Shown here piece by piece: positions 9,950-16,362 of a stretch of 42,866 nucleotides of DNA. Source of the DNA: a virus. The stretch covers positions 1 to 42,866 of the IMG/VR virus record IMGVR_UViG_3300033145_000399. One strand, written 5' to 3'. The notes below the pieces were generated by a model. It did not search any database, was not told the origin of the DNA, and saw only the letters and a program-made list of their open reading frames with translations. Each line of letters starts with the position of its first letter. The first letter of the stretch is position 1. The translations under genes were made by a program, and so were the position numbers.

Positions 9950-10292
9950 TCTGGAACTCCCTTTCAAAATAAGTAGCAATATTGTTAGCCTCAATCTCTA
10001 TACCAGGATGATAAACAGGTTCTTGCCTGGATGTTAGATTGGAGACCTCATTTATATGCAAATCACCCCCTTGACAAGCGAAATCAGCGAGAATAACCCA
10101 CCTATCACCTTTAGAGTTAGTCAAACCCCCCATATTCCGACACCCACAGGACATCATTATGCCACAAAACACCCTATCATCCACTTCAGCAATATGTGAT
10201 ACCTTAACGAAGTCAGGAGAGCCTCCACACCTACCACACTGAAGCTGTAGCCTATACGCATCAACACTCTGTTTGATCTTTGTTATGTCCAT
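9936..10292 (-). CDS. Cysteine-rich (zinc-finger-like) protein, first gene of the late arm
   Basis: A 118-aa protein with CGRC at residues 19-22 and C43, C49 and C51, a spacing (CxxC-20-C-5-CxC) that suggests a metal-binding fold. It is the first gene of the leftward arm and overlaps the small terminase candidate by 14 bp. A TATACT hexamer sits six bases before the ATG, so the message may start at the initiation codon. Function unknown; a DNA-binding role near packaging or late transcription is possible. Confidence 0.65.
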   Translation of the reverse strand: MDITKIKQSVDAYRLQLQCGRCGGSPDFVKVSHIAEVDDRVFCGIMMSCGCRNMGGLTNSKGDRWVILADFACQGGDLHINEVSNLTSRQEPVYHPGIEIEANNIATYFEREFQNGKN

Positions 10293-10298
10293 ATCCTT

Positions 10299-10304
10299 AG
10301 TATA
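10299..10304 (-). promoter_or_regulatory. Possible late-arm -10 element
   Basis: On the minus strand the sequence reads TATACT, then AAGGAT, then the ATG of the Cys-rich gene. No good -35 is seen 16-18 bp upstream (TAGGGT), so a phage activator would be needed if this is the late promoter. If used, transcription would start at or next to the ATG. Confidence 0.35.
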
Positions 10305-10668
10305 GTCCTATTTTACTTTTAACCCTAGAAACTGAATTTTAAAATAGAAGGGTAGACCATCTCAAGAACATTAACTCTAGTGTCATGCTACCCATTGGTG
10401 GAATCAGGTTTTAATATAGATGAGGTCACTAGATAATTGAATGATGTGCCATGCTTCTTGACTACAATTTTTTTTAAAGGCTGGTCTATTCTCTTTTACC
10501 TATGTCTAAGGATCAATAGTAATAAGCCATTGTTATTCCTTTGGCTCGCACACACAAACCACCATCACCATGCAAGGCAAGGCAATTGATCCAGTGTTCT
10601 ATCTATATATATTATCTATCAAATTAAAGAGCCATTACTTTATTTTTAATACACAGCAACACGCCATA

Positions 10669-10693
10669 AGTTTATAAAGTAAACATATAAACT
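10669..10693. promoter_or_regulatory. Inverted repeat, operator candidate
   Basis: Perfect 8-bp arms AGTTTATA (10669-10676) and TATAAACT (10686-10693) are separated by nine bases, centred about 60 bp upstream of the -35 of the early promoter. The spacing suits a dimeric regulator, for example the phage XRE-type protein at 19447-19884, but the link is inference. In this AT-rich DNA a chance match is possible. Confidence 0.4.
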
Positions 10694-10737
10694 CTATGCT
10701 ATGGATCTATATAATCCAATAACAATATAGTTTACTG

Positions 10738-10766
10738 TTGACAATATGTTTAACAGGGTATATACT
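10738..10766 (+). promoter_or_regulatory. Sigma70-type early promoter P1
   Basis: TTGACA (10738-10743), a 17-bp spacer, and TATACT (10761-10766). The -35 overlaps TTTACTGT, the reverse complement of the ACAGTAAA motif found at other early sites. The region downstream of the -10 reads AAATACAGTTA, shared with promoter P2 and the P4 region. It would drive the rightward arm starting at 10829. Confidence 0.8.
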
Positions 10767-10828
10767 AAATACAGTTAGAACGATTGATCTTTAATAACTA
10801 GGCAAGACAAAGAAAGGAAAACAATATC

Positions 10829-11089
10829 ATGTTACAAATTAATTTAGAGAACTTGGGGACAGTGAATAAAAACCTTGTTACCCTATCCAATACAAAGACT
10901 GGTTACAACCTACGACTGCATTTTAGTTACGAAACAATTGTATCTGTAAACAATACAGTCATTGAGAATTTATGGAGTGTTACAACTGGCAAGCTATTAA
11001 ACCAATTGGAACCTGATAAATCAAAGAGAGTTACAGAAGAGCAACTCAATAGCAAATTAGCAGAAGCATTAAAGGAACTGCTTAAATAA
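10829..11089 (+). CDS. Early hypothetical protein, 86 aa
   Basis: First gene after promoter P1; AAAGGA lies 11 bases before the ATG. The 86-aa product has a beta-type N-terminal half and an amphipathic helical end (LNSKLAEALKELLK). I do not recognise it. First genes of phage early operons often act on the host or on transcription. Its stop codon begins the sequence TAATATATAAA, found in the same position after two following genes. Confidence 0.65.
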   Translation: MLQINLENLGTVNKNLVTLSNTKTGYNLRLHFSYETIVSVNNTVIENLWSVTTGKLLNQLEPDKSKRVTEEQLNSKLAEALKELLK

Positions 11090-11151
11090 TATATAAACAA
11101 TAAAACCGCAACATCTTGCCTAGTTATTAGATATTAATTAAATAAATTATT

Positions 11152-11283
11152 ATGAAGGACTATCTACCAATACTAAAGAAGAGACAAGCCAGAAGATTAT
11201 TTTTCAATGAAGCACTCGCTGGAATATTCTTTGTGCTAACCATGATTATGTTTGTGCTGATCTTCTCGCTCCTATCTGTTTAA
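11152..11283 (+). CDS. Small single-pass membrane protein, 43 aa
   Basis: Frame 11152-11283 encodes MKDYLPILKK followed by a basic patch (RQARR) and a hydrophobic segment of about 20 residues (residues 23-43), so a type with a cytoplasmic basic N-terminus. No Shine-Dalgarno is seen, which lowers confidence. It lies between the first early gene and promoter P2. Function unknown. Confidence 0.45.
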   Translation: MKDYLPILKKRQARRLFFNEALAGIFFVLTMIMFVLIFSLLSV

Positions 11284-11304
11284 TCCACTGACAGTAAAAA
11301 GGTA

Positions 11305-11333
11305 TTGACAGTAAACTATTATGAGAGTATAAT
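11305..11333 (+). promoter_or_regulatory. Sigma70-type early promoter P2
   Basis: TTGACA (11305-11310), a 17-bp spacer, and TATAAT (11328-11333): a consensus promoter. Two direct copies of ACAGTAAA lie at 11291-11298 and 11308-11315, the second overlapping the -35. Downstream sequence TAAATACAGTTATAAC matches the region after P1 and around P4. This is the strongest promoter in the window by eye. Confidence 0.85.
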
Positions 11334-11387
11334 ATAAATACAGTTATAACAAAGGGCGATATATTAATTGATTAAAACAAAAACAAA

Positions 11388-11486
11388 ATGAAGAACAAAA
11401 AGAAATTACATGGATTCAAGTTTGCGAAAAACGCTTTCAGGGCTGACTATAGAGCAACCAGAAAGCCAAAGAGTATCAAGAAATAA
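11388..11486 (+). CDS. Small basic protein, 32 aa
   Basis: Frame 11388-11486 encodes a 32-residue, strongly Lys/Arg-rich peptide starting MKNKKKLHGF. It is the first frame downstream of promoter P2. The leader has no Shine-Dalgarno but carries AAAACAAAAACAAAATG, identical to the leader of the transglycosylase gene at 12006. Its stop codon begins TAATATATAAA. The shared leader and junction argue it is a real gene despite its size. Function unknown. Confidence 0.5.
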   Translation: MKNKKKLHGFKFAKNAFRADYRATRKPKSIKK

Positions 11487-11517
11487 TATATAAATAGTAA
11501 TTGAAAGGAACAAAGCA

Positions 11518-11979
11518 ATGATTAAATTTACATCCGTTGAATTTATGACAGCTACAGAAAAAGAAAAGACAGTCAAAGCATGGGATAGATTTTTAAAGAA
11601 CTATTCAAAAGACTGGAGCAAAGTTTATACTGATAGATTTGGCAACACAATAGAACTTCCATTCAAGTCTTTCTCTAAGCCACTATATAACCATCTACAT
11701 TTACACTGCGGATATATAGCACACTACAATATTTTAGGCTTCTATCACGCACAGTTTAGCACTCCAATGGATCTATATAATAACCTCTTGAAATTCATTG
11801 ATGGTATTGGATGGGGTGGCTATCAGGATATAGGTGATGCAATGGGAGAAGTAGCACAAAAACATCTTCCTGCTATTAAGAAAATGATCACTGATTTAGC
11901 AGAAGAAAGACACAATGACAGTATTGCAGAAGCTAAGAATTTACTGCAATCAAATGGCTACAATGTAGCAACTGAGTAA
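11518..11979 (+). CDS. Early hypothetical protein, 153 aa
   Basis: AAAGGAA lies about nine bases before the ATG. The product is soluble, with a His-rich middle (YNHLHLHCGYIAHYN, about residues 57-71) and a helical C-terminus. The clustered His and Cys could bind a metal, but I recognise no family. It sits in the P2 transcription unit ahead of the transglycosylase. Confidence 0.7.
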   Translation: MIKFTSVEFMTATEKEKTVKAWDRFLKNYSKDWSKVYTDRFGNTIELPFKSFSKPLYNHLHLHCGYIAHYNILGFYHAQFSTPMDLYNNLLKFIDGIGWGGYQDIGDAMGEVAQKHLPAIKKMITDLAEERHNDSIAEAKNLLQSNGYNVATE

Positions 11980-12005
11980 TATATAAAAACTAAAACAAAA
12001 ACAAA

Positions 12006-12749
12006 ATGAATAAATACAATGAAAACTGTTACAAGCCAAACAAGGCAACCACTAACAGTAAACTATACAAGGTAATCGGAACCATCCTTCTAGGAATAAT
12101 CATTCCACTAACTACCTATGTGACAATTATCAATCCACCTATTACTAATGACTACACTCCAATATGTGAAGCCATAGCCAAAGGAGAAGCTGAAGCATAT
12201 TCAGTAGTCAATGGGATCAATACCACTTTTGATCTAACTGAAGATATGAAAGCTGACATATTAAAGAGTGGTAAATGTACAGGATTAAACTTAACAACTG
12301 AAAAAGCCATAGCTATTTCTTTGGAAGTAATACCCACTGAAAAACCACTGACAGTATACGAGAGGGCTGGAGAACGATTTGGTGTACCTCCATCTATACT
12401 TGAGGCAGTACATAGTAAAGAGACGACTGGAAGCTCCTATGTACCATATACAAGACAGGGCGGAGATGGTTACACCTGTATTGTCTCCCCTGCTGGAGCT
12501 ATGGGAGTAATGCAATTCATGCCTAACACTTGGAATCACTACAAAATAGATGGTGATGGTGATGGTGACTTTGATAGATGTGAAGTAGTTGATGCTGTAT
12601 TTTCTGCAAGTAATTATCTAAGTGCTAACTATAAAACACAAGGCACTTGGGCTAAGGCACTCTGGAGATACAACAAAAGTGATATCTATGTAGCCGAGAT
12701 ATTAAGAAGGGCTGAGGTATTAAAACAGGGCAAACAATTAGAGTTATAA
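12006..12749 (+). CDS. Membrane-anchored lytic transglycosylase
   Basis: A 247-aa protein with one hydrophobic segment (residues about 22-43) and a C-terminal lysozyme-like fold. SILEAVHSKETTG carries the likely catalytic Glu139, and SPAGAMGVMQFMP (161-173) is the classic transglycosylase motif. DGDGDGDFDRCE near residues 183-193 resembles an EF-hand-type calcium loop seen in some family members, and SASNYL plus LWRYNKSD complete the domain. It cleaves peptidoglycan glycan strands outside the membrane. Placement in the early arm, away from the amidase and virion genes, is odd: it could remodel the wall during infection rather than lyse the cell. The leader is A-rich with no Shine-Dalgarno. 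Confidence 0.85.
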   Translation: MNKYNENCYKPNKATTNSKLYKVIGTILLGIIIPLTTYVTIINPPITNDYTPICEAIAKGEAEAYSVVNGINTTFDLTEDMKADILKSGKCTGLNLTTEKAIAISLEVIPTEKPLTVYERAGERFGVPPSILEAVHSKETTGSSYVPYTRQGGDGYTCIVSPAGAMGVMQFMPNTWNHYKIDGDGDGDFDRCEVVDAVFSASNYLSANYKTQGTWAKALWRYNKSDIYVAEILRRAEVLKQGKQLEL

Positions 12750-12772
12750 ATATAATTTAGAAAGGAAATCAT

Positions 12773-12976
12773 ATGGCTAAAAAGCTAAAGATTGTTAGAT
12801 CAACAACTGACAATTGGGGTGGAATATGGGTTTGGGATCAAGACGGAAAGCAATATGCAATAAGTAGAACTAGCTTGCATGACATATTGCTTAATGCAGA
12901 AATCACTAACACTAAACAATGCAAGGTAAACACTCATATATTGGGACTTAAATTAGAAAGGAAATCTGATGCCTAG
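12773..12976 (+). CDS. Early hypothetical protein, 67 aa
   Basis: A strong AAAGGAAA precedes the ATG by six to eight bases. The short product has a beta-type pattern (GGIWVWDQDGKQYAIS) and basic ends. It overlaps the next gene by eight bases. No family recognised. Confidence 0.65.
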   Translation: MAKKLKIVRSTTDNWGGIWVWDQDGKQYAISRTSLHDILLNAEITNTKQCKVNTHILGLKLERKSDA

Positions 12977-13364
12977 AAAAAAAGAAGTATACAAAGAGAC
13001 GAAGTTGTATAAAAAAACAACAGATGGTGGAGCAGAATATCTATGTACTAAGCATATAAAAGGATGCAAAGTTGGTGACATTAAGACAGCCATTGTGCGA
13101 TTAGATGGTGATCCACTGCTTATATCTCATACCAAAGTAAAGAAATTATACATGGCTACTTTCAATCTATCCTTTGGTAGTGATGGAGCTATGGAGACAT
13201 ATTTCTACACAAAGAAACTAACACCTGCTGAAATGCTAAGCGATATCACAGGCGGTAATGAAGTTGAAGGTGAAGGTGATGATGTATCTTACGATAATGG
13301 TGAAGTGCTGATCACCTTTCAGAGGGTGGTAGTAATCAAAAGTTTGGATGATTTAATTTATTAA
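12969..13364 (+). CDS. Early hypothetical protein, 131 aa
   Basis: Starts inside the end of the previous gene, with AAAGGAAA upstream. The N-terminus is Lys-rich; the middle alternates hydrophobic and polar residues (beta-type), and an acidic stretch (EVEGEGDD) precedes the last strand. No family recognised. It is part of a run of small, tightly spaced early genes. Confidence 0.65.
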   Translation: MPRKKEVYKETKLYKKTTDGGAEYLCTKHIKGCKVGDIKTAIVRLDGDPLLISHTKVKKLYMATFNLSFGSDGAMETYFYTKKLTPAEMLSDITGGNEVEGEGDDVSYDNGEVLITFQRVVVIKSLDDLIY

Positions 13365-13382
13365 ACTAGAAAGGAGGGCAAC

Positions 13383-13625
13383 ATGGGACAAGAAGAGCAA
13401 TTGAATAAACCTTTTCAAGTGACTTCTGTTTGCAGGACTGATTTGATCAGGGTCTACACAGATAGAGGGCTATCAGAAGAGGAGGCTATTAAAGAGGTGC
13501 TTAAATTTACTGACGAAGAAATGGTATCAGTAGCAAGCAGTATGGCAGATAGTTATTGTGAGACTAATGGCTTCTGGGATAGTCTGTCTGTTTTGGCAGA
13601 AATCTTTGATAAGGAAAGGAAATGA
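13383..13625 (+). CDS. Early hypothetical protein, 80 aa
   Basis: Preceded by AAAGGAGG, the strongest ribosome-binding site of the cluster. The 80-aa product is acidic and mostly helical (LSEEEAIKEVLKFTDEEM). Its stop overlaps the next start (ATGA). Function unknown. Confidence 0.65.
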   Translation: MGQEEQLNKPFQVTSVCRTDLIRVYTDRGLSEEEAIKEVLKFTDEEMVSVASSMADSYCETNGFWDSLSVLAEIFDKERK

Positions 13626-13780
13626 TCTACAACATAATTAACTGGATATTAGTTTTACTGTTGCTAATTATCCTATTAAGTTGGATAATTGAATCATACC
13701 AACAAGGCAGAGATTTTATCCTAAGATGGAGAAGTAGTGCTAAATCAAAGCACAGGAGAAACCAGAGGAAAATAAAATAG
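13622..13780 (+). CDS. Small single-pass membrane protein, 52 aa
   Basis: Overlaps the previous stop as ATGA, with AAGGAAAGGAA upstream, so coupling is likely. Residues 5-23 form a Leu/Ile-rich transmembrane segment and residues 30-52 are strongly basic (RWRSSAKSKHRRNQRKIK), predicting a cytoplasmic tail. Function unknown; small anchored peptides of this kind can act in lysis timing or superinfection exclusion. Confidence 0.6.
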   Translation: MIYNIINWILVLLLLIILLSWIIESYQQGRDFILRWRSSAKSKHRRNQRKIK

Positions 13781-13783
13781 TAT

Positions 13784-13812
13784 TTGTTACCTCGTCTAAA
13801 TAGTGTTATACT
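13784..13812 (+). promoter_or_regulatory. Sigma70-type promoter P3 for the ssDNA-binding protein gene
   Basis: TTGTTA (13784-13789), a 17-bp spacer, and TATACT (13807-13812). It starts four bases after the previous gene and lies about 90 bp before the ssDNA-binding protein ATG. It is bracketed by the TACCTCG/CGAGGTA inverted repeat. Confidence 0.7.
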
Positions 13813-13825
13813 ACTTGGCGAGGTA
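13788..13825. promoter_or_regulatory. Operator candidate around promoter P3
   Basis: TACCTCG (13788-13794) and CGAGGTA (13819-13825) form perfect 7-bp inverted arms that bracket the -10. Because the left arm lies upstream of the expected start site, the symmetry should act in DNA, not RNA. A further CGAGGTA at 13890-13896 overlaps the ribosome-binding site of the gene. Confidence 0.5.
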
Positions 13826-13832
13826 GTAAAAA

Positions 13833-13857
13833 CCCTTCCACTAACAGTAAAGAAGGG
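13833..13857 (+). promoter_or_regulatory. 5'-leader hairpin with conserved motif in the loop
   Basis: CCCTTC (13833-13838) pairs with GAAGGG (13852-13857). The 13-base loop is CACTAACAGTAAA, a motif also present at 12050 and 14551. It lies in the untranslated leader between P3 and the start codon, so it could control translation or message stability. No T-run follows, so it is not a terminator. Confidence 0.45.
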
Positions 13858-13900
13858 CTGGCAACTATCAAATATATTAGTAATCAAAGCGAGGTACAAG

Positions 13901-14536
13901 ATGAAGATGAACGAAAAAGCGTTTGGAAAAGAGACCAGTGAAAGTGGAGGCAATGCTGGTTGGATCAAGTTAGTAGGTGGCGACAACAAAGTCAGAATAG
14001 TCTCCGATATACATATGGCTTTCAAACATAGACTGCAAACCAATGATGGTTGGAAACAGTTTGTTTGTCCTAAAGCTATGAATGATGAGAGCTGTCCTGT
14101 ATGTACTCAAGCTCAAGAGTGGGCTATTGAGAATGAAGGAAGCAAGAAGCCAAATCCATATAGATACACCAAAGTATTTATGGTGGCTGTTATTGATCGT
14201 AAAGATAAAGGGTTGAAGATCCTGGAGAAAGGGAAAACAATCTTTGAACAATTGAATGGGTTTGTCCAAACTCCTGACTATTGTCCAAATGGTAAAATCT
14301 CTGACTTAAAAGATTTTGATGTAAACATTAAGAGAACTGGAGAAGGATTAGATACTAAGTATCAAGTTTTGCCATTGCCAAAAGCAGTAGCACTTACTAA
14401 AGAAGAGCTGGAACTTATTGAAAAAGGTATGCCTGACTTCAGTGCTTTAAGTAAGCCAAAGACTGATGAGCAAATTAGAGAGATGCTTGGAATGGATAAG
14501 CTTACTAAAAAAGAAGCTGAAGAAATTATGAACTAA
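13901..14536 (+). CDS. Single-stranded DNA-binding protein (gp32-like)
   Basis: I chose ATG 13901 (MKMNEKAFGK) because GAGGT lies five bases upstream; the frame is open further upstream, but that would run through promoter P3. The 211-aa product has an OB-fold-type core beginning NKVRIVSDIHMAFKHR and a Cys cluster (VCPKAMNDESCPVC) like the zinc site of T4-type ssDNA-binding proteins. YRYTKVFMVAVIDRKDKG follows, as in that family. The C-terminus is acidic/charged and helical. It should coat ssDNA during replication and recombination, next to the initiator and nuclease genes. Expression looks individually controlled, with its own promoter, operator and leader hairpin. Confidence 0.8.
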   Translation: MKMNEKAFGKETSESGGNAGWIKLVGGDNKVRIVSDIHMAFKHRLQTNDGWKQFVCPKAMNDESCPVCTQAQEWAIENEGSKKPNPYRYTKVFMVAVIDRKDKGLKILEKGKTIFEQLNGFVQTPDYCPNGKISDLKDFDVNIKRTGEGLDTKYQVLPLPKAVALTKEELELIEKGMPDFSALSKPKTDEQIREMLGMDKLTKKEAEEIMN

Positions 14537-14567
14537 CGATAGGTTATATTCACTAACAGTAAACATT

Positions 14568-14831
14568 ATGCCAAAACTAGGATATCTGCAAACACCTGAA
14601 CACAGAAGGAAACTTTCGCTGGCGGCTGGTGGAAAACCACCAAGAAAGCTTGGAAAGACAACCTTCCTGTCTCAGACAACAGTTAGAAAAAAGAGTAAAG
14701 CTAAGAAGGGTCAGATCGCAGCTCACCCAAAGAAGAAGGGGATTACTAAAGGCAAGCCAACACCGCAAAGCACAATCAGGAACATCTCGCATAAGAAGCA
14801 TGAACAGGAGACAAAACGAGCTAAAAAATAA
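14568..14831 (+). CDS. Basic NUMOD3-like DNA-binding protein, 87 aa
   Basis: A very Lys/Arg-rich protein whose N-terminus (TPEHRRKLSLAAGGKPP) resembles the NUMOD3 repeat of homing endonucleases, a DNA-contacting module; no nuclease domain is present. A different frame over the same bases is also open, but this one has the recognisable motif. No Shine-Dalgarno is seen; CACTAACAGTAAAC lies directly upstream (14551-14564). Possible nucleoid-like or DNA-binding accessory factor. Confidence 0.55.
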   Translation: MPKLGYLQTPEHRRKLSLAAGGKPPRKLGKTTFLSQTTVRKKSKAKKGQIAAHPKKKGITKGKPTPQSTIRNISHKKHEQETKRAKK

Positions 14832-14842
14832 GGGGGAAAACT

Positions 14843-15034
14843 GTGAAAAACAAAAGACACATAAACTTGAGTGATAAGCATACAGAAAAAACCTACATGA
14901 AAATATGTAAAAGAATTTTCTCCCCCAGTGTTTTCCTGTCCATAAAAAAACGATACGAGAACAACTACAAAAAGGGTAGATGGATGCCTAAAGCAACTAT
15001 GCCTAAAGCATCTGTTAGGGAAAACAAAGACTAA
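14843..15034 (+). CDS. Small basic hypothetical protein, 63 aa (GTG start)
   Basis: AGGGGG lies six bases before a GTG start. The product is Lys/Arg-rich with two helical stretches (KICKRIF and FLSIKKRYENNYKK). It lies immediately before the replication initiator gene. No family recognised. Confidence 0.55.
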   Translation: MKNKRHINLSDKHTEKTYMKICKRIFSPSVFLSIKKRYENNYKKGRWMPKATMPKASVRENKD

Positions 15035-15076
15035 TTAATATACAGTGTAAAAAAAGAAAGGAGCGTTGTTCATTAA

Positions 15077-15787
15077 ATGGAACTACTTGGTTATACATTA
15101 TGGGCTAGGCAGACATTAGACAGTGATGTTTTCTGCAACAAACCTGATAAATGGTTCAAGATCTGGTTCTATTTAGTATCAAGAGTAAACTTTAAAAAAA
15201 CAAAACAATTCCAGCGAGGTGAATGTCATACCACTTACAGTAAAATAGCTGATTCTACAGGGGCAACTAAGCATCAAATCCATGAGTTCATTCGTTGGTC
15301 AAAGAAATGTCAAATGTTGACCACACAGAAAACCACACGAGGAATGATAATTACTATAGTCCTGTACAGTAAATACCAAGATGCTAAGACTTACAGAAAC
15401 CACACAGAAAACCTAACAAAAACCACACAGAAACCACACAGAAACCACACTATAGTAGAAGAATGTAAGAATGATAAGAATGATAATAAGGATATATATA
15501 TAGGTCAAACCCCCAAACAACAAAACAGAGAATTTTTCTCAAGTCTAGTTTTACAGGAAAAGTTAATCAGTACATTAATGGCAGACGGAAGGGATGAAAA
15601 GTTTGTCCGCAGTGAAATTAAGAAGTTTATAGATTACTGGACTGAGCTAACTCCAAATGGAACCAAGCAATTATGGGAGACTAAAAAAACATTCCAAGTT
15701 AAACTCCGGTTACTTAATTGGTTTAGTAGAGCAAGAGGTGGGGGTGGATATAAAACTAAAGAACAGAAAGGAATTGTAATATCGTGA
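15077..15787 (+). CDS. Replication initiator (lambda O-like role) with winged-helix N-terminus
   Basis: A 236-aa protein with AAAGGAG upstream, 13 bases before the ATG. The N-terminal half has a winged-helix pattern (YSKIADSTGATKHQIHEFIRW, about residues 52-73) as in phage replication-initiation and DnaD/RepA-type proteins. Residues about 108-125 (HTENLTKTT, KPHRNHT) are encoded by a tandem 11-bp repeat, so this linker is the origin itself. The C-terminal half is helical and basic. By analogy with lambda O the N-terminal domain would bind the intragenic repeats and the C-terminal part recruit helicase loading. The architecture is inferred from the sequence; no similarity search was made. Confidence 0.75.
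   Translation: MELLGYTLWARQTLDSDVFCNKPDKWFKIWFYLVSRVNFKKTKQFQRGECHTTYSKIADSTGATKHQIHEFIRWSKKCQMLTTQKTTRGMIITIVLYSKYQDAKTYRNHTENLTKTTQKPHRNHTIVEECKNDKNDNKDIYIGQTPKQQNREFFSSLVLQEKLISTLMADGRDEKFVRSEIKKFIDYWTELTPNGTKQLWETKKTFQVKLRLLNWFSRARGGGGYKTKEQKGIVIS
15320..15454 (+). repeat. Iteron cluster inside the initiator gene
   Basis: Exact copies of ACCACACAGAA occur at 15320-15330, 15399-15409, 15422-15432 and 15433-15443. Partial copies occur at 15332 (ACCACACGAGG) and 15444 (ACCACACTATA), with degenerate units at 15389 and 15411. From 15399 onward the unit starts are 12, 11, 11 and 11 bp apart, close to one helical turn, so a protein would bind them on one face of the DNA. Confidence 0.85.
15389..15510 (+). 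other. ori: Putative replication origin (iterons plus AT-rich unwinding region)
   Basis: The iteron array is followed at once by a purine-skewed AT-rich tract (15451-15503) with repeated AAGAATGATAA-type units and a run of TATATATATA. This layout, with iterons then an AT-rich melting region inside the initiator gene, is that of the lambda origin. No other repeat array of this kind is present in the window. Confidence 0.75.
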
Positions 15788-16362
15788 ATGAATTAGCAAT
15801 AGTAAAATATGTAGTACAGATGCGTAGTGGTGCTGATATTGAAGTCACTAAAAGTGAGGCTGAAATAATCCAGGAAATATTAACCACTATCACTGAACAT
15901 AAGTTCATAAGGGTTAGCAACCAGTCTCTTAATACTGCTGATATTACCACTGTGCTAACTCCAGAAGAAGCCACTAAAGCTCATATGAAGAAGCGTGGTA
16001 TGTGGCAATGTAAGTTTAACAATTGGCATATAAGAAGTGAGCGTTGCCATTGTGGTCAAACTGCTAAGAAGCAGGACAGAAGAGAAGTAGCCTACCTCCC
16101 AATCCCTACTGGTTTAAAAAAGAAAGCATTGGAATGGTTGGCTGAGCAGAATGAGTTTGATCGTGAAGCTGTGAAGTTTGGAGCAATGCGTGTTGGGTAT
16201 CACAAGCCTACTGGATTTTACCTGGCTGTATTGAAGGATAAAGATGGTACGAAGTGTACCAAAATGGAGCAATTCCGAGCTCTTCGCATGGAACAAGATA
16301 GACAAGACGATATATCAAACGCCAATTTTAAAGGCATAATTGAGAAAGGAGATCAAGGATGA
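15784..16362 (+). CDS. Hypothetical protein with Cys/His cluster, 192 aa (GTG start), in the replication operon
   Basis: The GTG at 15784 overlaps the initiator stop; AAAGGA lies 11 bases upstream, and the nearby ATG is out of frame. A possible metal site is formed by C-W-R-ERCHC (MWQCKFNNWH then RCHCG, about residues 74-92). The N-terminal 65 residues look like a small beta/alpha domain, and the C-terminal half has a basic, aromatic pattern. Position after the initiator would suit a helicase loader, but no AAA+ Walker motif is present, so that role is not supported. Confidence 0.65.
   Translation: MNELAIVKYVVQMRSGADIEVTKSEAEIIQEILTTITEHKFIRVSNQSLNTADITTVLTPEEATKAHMKKRGMWQCKFNNWHIRSERCHCGQTAKKQDRREVAYLPIPTGLKKKALEWLAEQNEFDREAVKFGAMRVGYHKPTGFYLAVLKDKDGTKCTKMEQFRALRMEQDRQDDISNANFKGIIEKGDQG

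Larger units (their letters stand above)
10293..10828. other. Divergent intergenic control region, no gene
   Basis: This 536-bp gap separates the two arms. All short frames within it are under 15 codons. It contains the early promoter (10738-10766), an 8-bp inverted repeat at 10669-10693, AT-rich tracts (for example around 10600-10620), and the late -10 candidate at its left edge. It is the natural place for the switch between early and late transcription. I see no tRNA or clear structured RNA. Confidence 0.7.

Noticed and set aside
10293-10828. Gene or structured RNA in the divergent control region
   Set aside because: Every frame is under 15 codons, and apart from one inverted repeat no strong stem was found by eye.
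14629-14874. Alternative 81-aa basic frame over the NUMOD3-like gene
   Set aside because: It overlaps the 87-aa gene in another frame and has no recognisable motif; its Arg/Gln-rich content is a by-product of the Lys-rich codons in the other frame.
15320-15454. CRISPR array reading of the repeats in the initiator gene
   Set aside because: Units are 11 bp and contiguous, without spacers, and lie in coding sequence. They fit iterons.
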